Shown piece after piece: positions 5,172 to 10,441 of a DNA stretch of 10,441 bases. The notes under the pieces are model-generated. The model had not been told where the DNA came from. It was given only the letters and a program-made list of their open reading frames with translations, and searched no databases. Positions within the stretch are counted from its first letter, which is position 1; each line of letters opens with the position of its first letter. The stretch spans positions 1-10,441 of the forward strand of contig JAFGUM010000271.1 in NCBI GenBank assembly GCA_016938515.1. Direction: 5' to 3'. Made by a program: the position numbers and the translations under genes. Source of the DNA: Spirochaetales bacterium. GTDB taxonomy: Bacteria > Spirochaetota > Spirochaetia > Treponematales > UBA12059.

Positions 5172-6727
5172 TCATTTCGTTTCCCGCGATACGTGCAGTA
5201 GTTCCCTGGCGCGGGCTATGGCCAGATCAATGGCTGGCAAAATATTCTCCTTGCCTATTCGAGCGGCCAGGCCAGTTGACTCAAAGGCTTTGCGGGGTTG
5301 TTCGTTGACGCCAGACAGCACCAGCGTCGTGTGGTGACGCTCACAGTGACGTCTGAACGCTTCCAGGGCGTTGAGCCCGGTCGCGTCTATCGCGGGTACG
5401 TTTCTCATGCGCAGTATAAAGACCTCGGGCGCCCTGGATACCTGGCTGAGGGCATCCTGCAGGTAGTCCGCGGTGCCAAAAAAGAACGGCCCGTTTATCT
5501 CGTACAGCTCTACGCCCGCCGGTATGCTCGCCGGCACGAGGCAGCTCGAGCTGTCAACCTCGGTAGCATCGAGTATCGGCGTTAGCGAGCTCGTTTCGGC
5601 GGTACGCTTTATGAACAGGAACACAGCGAGCATGAAGCCAACCTCTACCGCCACCGTCAGATCTATCGCTACGGTAAGCACGAATGTTACCAGCATCACG
5701 ATGGTGTCACTCTTGGGTGCGTAGCGCATCGACAAAAAGCGCCTGAGTTCGCTCATGTCCCACGCGACGACGAGAAGCACGGCTGAAAGCGCCGCGAGTG
5801 GTATCGCTGAAGCCAGACCGGACAGGAAGACGGTAAAGACGAGCAGCACGAGCGCGTGCACCATACCGGACACCGGCGACTGCGCGCCGTTCTTGATGTT
5901 GGTAGCCGTCCGGGCAATGGCTCCCGTTGCCGGAATACCTCCGAACAGCGCGCACAACGCGTCGGCAGCCCCTTGGGGATGGCGCCGTACTTGGAACCTA
6001 TTGTCGGCACGGGCAGATCCAGCAAGAAAGCCGCCAGAGACACTACACCGATCGCGATGACCGCAGCGGGCAGCCGGGGCGCCAGCTTCCTGATGACGAT
6101 GATGAGCGCCATCGTCGCTACCCCCGTCGCAAGAACGTAGTAGTCGATCGTCGGCGCGTAGCGAGCCACCGAAGCCAGACGCGCGAAAAATTCCGCGGGA
6201 TACTCGGGTATCGCCAGCCCGAGGAAGTCCTTGAGCTGCCCACCGGCTATGATGAGTCCTATGCCGGTGGTAAAACCGGTGGTAACCGGGTACGGTATAA
6301 ACTTGATAAGCCGGCCGAGACCTGTCAATCCCATTGCCACCAGCATGATGCCGGCCAGCAGCGTCGCGGTGACGAGACCACCCATGCCGTGCTCCGCTAT
6401 GACGCCCGCGATTATGACGACAAAGGCTCCCGTAGGGCCGGACACCTGATACCGGCTACCCCCGAGCGCGGATATAACGAAACCACCTATGATAGCCGTC
6501 CACAAGCCCTGCGCAGGGCTCGCTCCGGCTCCTATCGCGAAAGCTATCGCCAGCGGCAGCGCGACGATACCCACGGTTACTCCGGAAGCGAGGTCTTTGG
6601 ACAGCATTGATCGGGTATAGCCAGATCGCAGAACGGTTACGATTGCGGGTACAAAACCGCGAAATGAGACGGACGTTGTGGTGGCTGCCATGATGCGCTC
6701 GACTATACGCCTGCTTTGATCGCTCAT
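5172..6727 (-). pseudogene. SulP-family anion transporter, broken by internal deletion/frameshift
   Basis: Two adjoining frames make one SulP (SLC26-like) transporter. The N-terminal part (6727 to about 5963, 255 residues to KYGAIPKGLP) has family features such as GVTVGIVALPLAIAFAIGAG and the QVSGPTGAF motif. It then runs out of frame to a stop at 5753. The C-terminal part resumes near 5957 in another frame with ALFGGIPATGAIARTATN. It continues through the last membrane helices to a cytoplasmic STAS domain (EINGPFFFG, AIDATGLNALE) and stops at 5172. In intact relatives roughly 60-70 residues separate GLP from ALFGG, including a core helix with a conserved Glu. These are missing, so a simple one-base error does not explain the break. 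Transport is probably lost; some members move sulfate, bicarbonate or C4-dicarboxylates. The ATG at 6727 (AGGGG 6 bases upstream) is preferred over the TTG before it. It lies 44 bp after ymdB. Confidence 0.8.
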
Positions 6728-6771
6728 CAAGAGCCCCTGGCGTCTAGCAGGGCAGCAGGAAGAGAACGACT

Positions 6772-7548
6772 TTACACGCGCACGCGTCTAACGGCCAGGC
6801 ATCTACCATCCGCGTCCAGTTCGAACAGAGCGCCGGAAACCGTAGAGTCACCTTCGGCTACTTCCATTTTTATGGGCATCTGGCTGATGTTGCGCCTGAG
6901 GCACGCGTCTACCTTTACGCCTATCACGGAGTCAGACGGCCCGCTCATGCCAAGATCCCCGATATAGCCCGTGCCGCGTGGCAAAATGCGTTCATCCGCC
7001 GTCTGCACGTGCGTGTGCGTGCCGGCGAAAGCGGCTACACGCCCGTCAAGGTACAGCGAAAGGGCTTCCTTCTCGGCAAAAGACTCCGCGTGAAAGTCAA
7101 CCACGACGACAGAACCCGGCTCAACGCCGGCGAGCAGCTCGTCGGCGCGCGCAAACGGGTTGTCTATCGGGCTCATACCCTCCCGCCCCTGCAGGTTTAC
7201 AACCACCCAGCGCGCGCCTCCCTTTTCTGCCGTGAACAACCCGGTTCCAGGCGCTCTGGCGGGGTAGTTGGCCGGCCTGAGTATTCGTGGATCACCCTTA
7301 AGCAGCTCGGCTGCGCCTTTCTTCTCCCAGATGTGGTTGCCGCTGGTAATCACGTCTACGCCAGCGGCAAAGATGGCGTCGGCGCAGTGGCGCGTGAGCC
7401 CGATACCGGCAGCGGCGTTTTCGCCGTTGGCCACGACCAGATCTGGCCGCAGTTCCCGTAGGAGAGCGGGCATGGCCGCGGCAAACGCGTGAATGCCGGC
7501 GTCTCCCACAATATCGCCTATCATCAGCACCCTATGCCCAGCATTCAT
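6772..7548 (-). CDS. ymdB: YmdB/TIGR00282-family metallophosphoesterase
   Basis: Binuclear-metal phosphodiesterase; the Bacillus homologue YmdB hydrolyses 2',3'-cyclic nucleotides and affects RNase Y-dependent RNA turnover. The product has 258 residues from the ATG at 7548, close to the family's usual 260-280. Metal-site motifs appear in order: GDIVGDAG (Asp12), NGENAA (Glu43, Asn44), GNHIWEK (Asn71, His72), DFHAE (His153), GTHTHVQT (His178, His180). An in-frame GTG at 7560 exists, but the ATG puts the family-typical VLMIGDIVG near the N-terminus and has AAGGTGG 8 bases upstream. It lies directly after rny, a pairing known in Firmicutes and other phyla, which supports a shared role in RNA metabolism. 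A hairpin sits between the two genes, so it may be transcribed at a lower level than rny. Confidence 0.93.
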   Translation of the reverse strand: MNAGHRVLMIGDIVGDAGIHAFAAAMPALLRELRPDLVVANGENAAAGIGLTRHCADAIFAAGVDVITSGNHIWEKKGAAELLKGDPRILRPANYPARAPGTGLFTAEKGGARWVVVNLQGREGMSPIDNPFARADELLAGVEPGSVVVVDFHAESFAEKEALSLYLDGRVAAFAGTHTHVQTADERILPRGTGYIGDLGMSGPSDSVIGVKVDACLRRNISQMPIKMEVAEGDSTVSGALFELDADGRCLAVRRVRV

Positions 7549-7627
7549 CCTTGGAACCACCTTCCCGCATCGTATACGCTATCCTCTGGCGAAGGCAAGG
7601 ACGCCGGCATCCAGCACAGGTAATCAA

Positions 7628-7653
7628 ACGGGCCACCCCTAAGGATGGCCCGT
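7628..7653 (-). terminator. Hairpin between rny and ymdB (weak terminator or processing site)
   Basis: The minus strand forms an 11-bp stem (ACGGGCCATCC with GGGTGGCCCGT, one G-U pair) with loop TTAG, about 25 nt after the rny stop. It is followed only by TTTGATTA, so termination is probably partial. The rest of the 128-bp gap shows no convincing promoter, so ymdB may depend on readthrough. Confidence 0.6.
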
Positions 7654-7676
7654 GTAGTCAGTACCGCACTGAAATG

Positions 7677-9203
7677 CTACCTGGCGTACTCCACGATCCT
7701 CGTTTCACGGATTATGGTAACCTTTATACGCCCGGGGTAACGCATGTCGGTCTCAATCTTCTTTGCTATGGACTTGCACAGGTCCTTGGCGTCATCATCC
7801 GAGACCTTCTCGTTGTTTACGATGATGCGAAGCTCACGTCCGGCTTGTATGGCGTACGCTTTGTCAACACCCGAGAAACTCTCGGCGATGCTCTCGAGGT
7901 TCTCGAGACGCTTGACGTAGTTGTCCAGCGTTTCCCGCCTGGCTCCCGGCCTAGCCGCCGAAATAGCGTCGGCAATCTGGCACAGCACGCTTTCAAGGCA
8001 GTTTGGCTCGATATCCGCGTGGTGCGAGCCTATCGCGTTTACCACCCGGGGATCTTCACCAAGCTTGCGAGCCAGATCCATGCCTATCTCGGCGTGGTTC
8101 TGGTCGGAATCCGACTCAACACCCTTGCCTATATCGTGGAGCAGGGCTCCACGCTTCGCCAGATCCCGGTTGGCGCCCAGCTCGGCGGCGAGCATACCCG
8201 CTATGACAGCTACTTCTTTGGAGTGTGACAACACGTTCTGGCCGTAGCTCGTCCGGTAGTGCAGGCGTCCCAAGGCACGGATGAGCTCGGGGTTCATGTT
8301 GTGCAAGCCCAGGTCGAATACTACCTTCTCGCCCTCTTCAAAGATTTTCTGCGATATCTCCCGGCTTACCTTCTGTACGACTTCTTCGATGCGAGCCGGG
8401 TGAATGCGCCCGTCGGCTATGAGTCGCTCGAGTGAAACGCGGGCAATCTCCCTGCGCACCGGGTCAAAGCACGAAATGACAACAGCCTCGGGCGTATCGT
8501 CGATAATTACGTCAACGCCAGTGAGCGTCTCAAGCGTCCTGATGTTGCGGCCTTCACGGCCTATGATGCGGCCTTTCATTTCGTCACCCGGCAACGAAAC
8601 GCTCGTAACGGTTACCTCGGCGGTAACGTCTGCCGCGAGTCGCTGCATCGTCGTAACGAGGATATCCCTGGTGCGCTTCTCAGCGCCCGTCTGGGCTTCC
8701 TGCTCAATCTTGTTGAGCAGAGCCTGCGCGTCGTGGCGGGCTTCGTTTTCGAGTCCCTGGATGATGAGAGCCTTGGCCTCCTCAGAACTAAGGCCGGAAA
8801 TACGCTCAAGCTCCTTGCGGTACTGCTCTTCCTGGCCGGCGAGGTACTCTTCTTTGCCGGTAATAGCCCGATTTCTCTCGGCCAGTGCTTCTTCCTGCTT
8901 TTCCAGTGTCTCAATCTTCTTGTCGAGGTTCTCTTCTTTTTGGACGAGCCGGCGTTCGTAACGCTGTATCTCGGCTCTACGTTCACGGGTATCCCGCTCC
9001 TGCTGGTTTCTCTCCCTGATGAGCTGATCTTTGGCCTCAAGCAGTATTTCGCGCTTCTGCGCTTCAGCCTGTTTTACCGCTTCTTGCGTTATACGCGCTG
9101 CTTTCTGCTCGGCAGCCGTAAGTTGAAATCTGGCGTACAGCCAGCGGATCATCCATCCCAGGAAAAGACCGGCAAGAGGAAGGGCTATGTATACTATAGC
9201 CAT
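7677..9203 (-). CDS. rny: Ribonuclease Y
   Basis: Membrane-anchored endoribonuclease that starts mRNA decay in bacteria lacking RNase E; 508 residues, the normal length. Residues about 4-24 form the membrane anchor. Residues 30-185 are a charged Glu/Lys/Arg/Gln-rich coiled coil. A KH RNA-binding domain follows (GRIIGREGRN at 211-220), then an HD domain with the metal-binding pair His356-Asp357 in LLHDIGK and HH at 394-395. The C-terminal domain ends in the family-typical YPGRIKVTIIRETR. The ATG at 9203 has AGGAGG 5 bases upstream. A promoter with perfect -35 and -10 boxes lies just upstream, facing away from the RRM gene. Cleavage of mRNAs at the membrane is inferred from the family. Confidence 0.97.
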   Translation of the reverse strand: MAIVYIALPLAGLFLGWMIRWLYARFQLTAAEQKAARITQEAVKQAEAQKREILLEAKDQLIRERNQQERDTRERRAEIQRYERRLVQKEENLDKKIETLEKQEEALAERNRAITGKEEYLAGQEEQYRKELERISGLSSEEAKALIIQGLENEARHDAQALLNKIEQEAQTGAEKRTRDILVTTMQRLAADVTAEVTVTSVSLPGDEMKGRIIGREGRNIRTLETLTGVDVIIDDTPEAVVISCFDPVRREIARVSLERLIADGRIHPARIEEVVQKVSREISQKIFEEGEKVVFDLGLHNMNPELIRALGRLHYRTSYGQNVLSHSKEVAVIAGMLAAELGANRDLAKRGALLHDIGKGVESDSDQNHAEIGMDLARKLGEDPRVVNAIGSHHADIEPNCLESVLCQIADAISAARPGARRETLDNYVKRLENLESIAESFSGVDKAYAIQAGRELRIIVNNEKVSDDDAKDLCKSIAKKIETDMRYPGRIKVTIIRETRIVEYAR

Positions 9204-9235
9204 CGTATCCTCCTGCTTTCTAGAATTCCTTATGC

Positions 9236-9263
9236 ATTATAGTGAATGGCGGGGCTTTGTCAA
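9236..9263 (-). promoter_or_regulatory. Promoter of rny
   Basis: On the minus strand TTGACA (9258-9263) and TATAAT (9236-9241) are both perfect consensus boxes, with a 16-bp spacer. The start near 9229 gives a short leader of about 26 nt before the ATG. This predicts strong constitutive transcription by the housekeeping sigma factor. Confidence 0.88.
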
Positions 9264-9298
9264 GAAAACACCCCTCGCGGCCGGGTCGCACGCTACCG

Positions 9299-9322
9299 CC
9301 TGCCAGCAACGTTGACGGCAGG
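9299..9322. promoter_or_regulatory. 24-bp dyad overlapping the RRM-gene -35 box (candidate operator)
   Basis: CCTGCC (9299-9304) and GGCAGG (9317-9322) are inverted around the inner palindrome CAACGTTG (9307-9314). All share one centre at 9310.5, so 20 of 24 bases are symmetric. The site covers the -35 box of the RRM promoter (9312-9317). This geometry suits a dimeric DNA-binding protein, though no regulator gene for it is in the window. Confidence 0.45.
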
Positions 9323-9340
9323 AACAGCGCGCATTATAGT
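9312..9340 (+). promoter_or_regulatory. Promoter of the RRM protein gene
   Basis: TTGACG (9312-9317) and TATAGT (9335-9340), five of six matches each, are separated by 17 bp. The predicted start is near 9347, which leaves a leader of about 103 nt before the ATG at 9450. It is divergent from the rny promoter, with 48 bp between the two -35 boxes. Confidence 0.82.
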
Positions 9341-9360
9341 TTCATTCGTTGCCTGGTACG

Positions 9361-9402
9361 GAGCCTTGGGCCCCGTTTCAGGCCGGCTCGCCGTGCGAGC
9401 CG
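9361..9402 (+). promoter_or_regulatory. Alternative hairpins in the RRM mRNA leader
   Basis: CGGCTCGC (9384-9391) pairs with GCGAGCCG (9395-9402) as an 8-bp stem with a 3-nt loop. The overlapping GGCCGGCTC (9381-9389) can instead pair with GAGCC (9361-9365) plus GGCC (9369-9372). The two folds exclude each other. A leader switch or temperature response is possible but unproven. Confidence 0.35.
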
Positions 9403-9449
9403 ACAGCCCAACCCGGCGGGTATGCGCCTGCGCTACGGAGACCGTTGCC

Positions 9450-9725
9450 ATGTCGAAGAAGATCTATGTTGGAAACATGAACTATGCCACGACTGAAGAG
9501 AGCCTTCGCGAACTTTTCGGGCAATTTGGCGGTGTTGAATCGGTAGCAATCATAATGGATCGAGCCACGGGCAGAGCCAAGGGTTTTGGCTTTGTCGAGA
9601 TGGAAAGCGACGAAGCCGCGCTCGCGGCCATAGCCCAGCTCGACGGCCAGGAGTACGAAGGACGCAGACTTCGTGTAAATGAAGCGCAGGAAAAACCGCG
9701 AGACTCCGCTCCCCGGCACTACTGA
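9450..9725 (+). CDS. Single-RRM RNA-binding protein
   Basis: Small cytoplasmic RNA-binding protein, 91 residues, made of one RNA recognition motif (about residues 3-80) and a short charged tail. RNP2 is KIYVGNMNY (residues 4-12) and RNP1 is KGFGFVEM (residues 44-51), with the aromatic residues that stack on RNA in place. The C-terminal part GRRLRVNEA is typical of bacterial glycine-rich/cold-induced RRM proteins. The frame is open upstream to 9246, but the ATG at 9450 is preferred: homologues start with MSKKIYVGN, GGAG (9437-9440) lies 9 bases upstream, and the promoter start falls inside the upstream extension. It is divergent from rny and overlaps the pseudouridine synthase gene tail-to-tail by 7 bp. 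A role as RNA chaperone, perhaps in the cold, is inferred from the family. Confidence 0.94.
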   Translation: MSKKIYVGNMNYATTEESLRELFGQFGGVESVAIIMDRATGRAKGFGFVEMESDEAALAAIAQLDGQEYEGRRLRVNEAQEKPRDSAPRHY

Positions 9726-10441
9726 GAGCCAGGCTCCGGAAAAGCGTCGAACCCGAGCGCTCTGGCCGCATCCAGAAATCGCTCGGGAACGGGCGCCCTG
9801 AACGTAGACACCACATCCATCCCCGGCAGGAGTACCCGGAGTTCGTACGCGTGTAGCATAAGCGTGGCGCCGGGCAGGCGCCTGTCAGGCGAGCCGTATA
9901 CGGGATCACCGAAAATGGGACAACCCAGCTCCCGGCAGTGTACGCGTAGCTGGTGCGTCCTCCCCGTTCGCAAGCCCATGGCCAGTACGGCCGCTCCGCC
10001 CGACGTGGCCAGCACACGCCAGTCGCTTATGGCGCGCTTGCCTGTGCCTTCGGGGGCTGGCGCGAACCGCTTGCGGTTTTTTGGATCCCGAGCCAGCCAG
10101 TCGTCTACGCGGCCACTCGTGGCCCGGGGAACGCGGGTGACTATGGCCAGGTAGGTTTTTTCTGCAACACGGTTGCGGAACTGGGCGGACAGAAACTCCT
10201 GCGCGGCCGCGCTCCGTGCGGCGATGATGACCCCGGAGGTGTCCTTGTCCAGACGGTGTACGATGCCAGCCCTCGGCGGTGCGTGTTCAGGCTTCTCGCA
10301 TCGCCCCAGGAGGGCATTGGCGAGCGTACCGCTCCAGTTGCCGTGCGCTGGATGTACGACCATACCCTGAGGCTTGTCCACCACGATGACGTTGGCGTCT
10401 TCGTACAGCACCCTGAGCGGTATGGCTTCGGCTTTCGTGGC
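9719..10441 (-). CDS. RluA/RluD-family pseudouridine synthase (N-terminus outside window)
   Basis: Converts uridines to pseudouridine in structured RNA; RluD-type members modify 23S rRNA. About 240 residues are visible, and the frame stays open to the right edge. The residues before the internal GTG at 10411 (AIPLR) match the usual linker to an N-terminal S4 domain, so roughly 80 residues are probably missing and a start at 10411 would be wrong. Motif I with the catalytic Asp is RLDKDTSG (Asp codon at 10247-10249). Other family marks are IVVDKPQGMVVHPAHG, the EKTYLAIV segment, RTGRTHQLRVH and GDPVYG. The TAG stop (9719-9721) lies inside the end of the convergent RRM gene. The RluD-versus-RluC assignment is not certain without the N-terminus. 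Confidence 0.93.
   Translation of the reverse strand, partial: ATKAEAIPLRVLYEDANVIVVDKPQGMVVHPAHGNWSGTLANALLGRCEKPEHAPPRAGIVHRLDKDTSGVIIAARSAAAQEFLSAQFRNRVAEKTYLAIVTRVPRATSGRVDDWLARDPKNRKRFAPAPEGTGKRAISDWRVLATSGGAAVLAMGLRTGRTHQLRVHCRELGCPIFGDPVYGSPDRRLPGATLMLHAYELRVLLPGMDVVSTFRAPVPERFLDAARALGFDAFPEPGSQ

Noticed and set aside
4728..5201. Several overlapping short plus-strand frames across the repeats and tRNA
   Set aside because: They are translations of the repeated hairpins and the reverse of the tRNA gene; they share peptide stretches only because the DNA is duplicated.
5927..6610. 227-residue plus-strand open frame opposite sulP
   Set aside because: Composition is Arg/Gly/Tyr-rich and low in hydrophobic residues, with no motif. 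The opposite strand encodes obvious SulP membrane helices.
7549..7627. Promoter for ymdB
   Set aside because: The best pair (TTGCCT and TATACG, 16-bp spacer) matches only 4 of 6 at each box, which is expected by chance.
9246..9449. N-terminal extension of the RRM protein by 68 residues
   Set aside because: It begins upstream of the predicted promoter, has no sensible start signal, and its sequence is unlike any domain. The ATG at 9450 fits the family start.
10409..10411. GTG as start of the pseudouridine synthase
   Set aside because: The frame continues in to the window edge with a sequence matching the linker before the catalytic domain, so the gene is cut by the window and not short.

Overview
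The window (about 57% GC by eye) looks like chromosomal DNA of a spirochaete, probably a Treponema/Spirochaeta-type organism. The reasons are circumstantial. It has RNase Y followed by a YmdB-type phosphodiesterase, a small stand-alone RRM protein of the kind common in spirochaetes and cyanobacteria, and a sugar-binding protein whose signal peptide runs into a Gly-Gly-Lys-Asp-Glu start like those of many treponemal binding proteins. The phylum call is moderate confidence; no rRNA or other decisive marker is present.

Bases 1-4704 (minus strand) hold a carbohydrate-uptake operon, read from right to left: near-consensus promoter and LacI-type operator (4663-4704), Gfo/Idh/MocA oxidoreductase, LacI-family repressor, ABC sugar-binding protein, first permease, and the first codons of a second permease that leaves the window. 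Junctions are tight: a GTGA overlap between oxidoreductase and repressor, 42 bp to the binding protein, a hairpin-bearing 63-bp gap to the permease, and an ATGA overlap between permeases. The repressor probably controls its own operon through the perfect palindrome TGTAACCGGTTACA sitting on the start site. No ABC ATPase gene is seen; it may lie downstream or elsewhere.

Bases 4705-5171 carry a tRNA-Leu(GAG) gene (minus strand) with a strong promoter. Downstream of it is an odd hairpin-rich tract: two 80-bp direct repeats 182 bp apart. Each is a nested inverted repeat in which inverted copies of the 17-nt tRNA 3' end flank a terminator-like hairpin.

Bases 5172-6727 are a SulP-family anion transporter gene broken by an internal deletion/frameshift. 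Bases 6772-9203 hold ymdB and rny (RNase Y), both minus strand, separated by a strong hairpin. In the 246-bp region 9204-9449, back-to-back near-consensus promoters drive rny leftward and an RRM RNA-binding protein rightward, with a dyad symmetry on the RRM -35 box and a roughly 100-nt structured leader. The RRM gene overlaps tail-to-tail by 7 bp with an RluD-type pseudouridine synthase gene that runs off the right edge. The right third is therefore mostly RNA metabolism (RNase Y, RRM protein, rRNA-type pseudouridine synthase, tRNA-Leu), while the left part is a regulated sugar-uptake operon.
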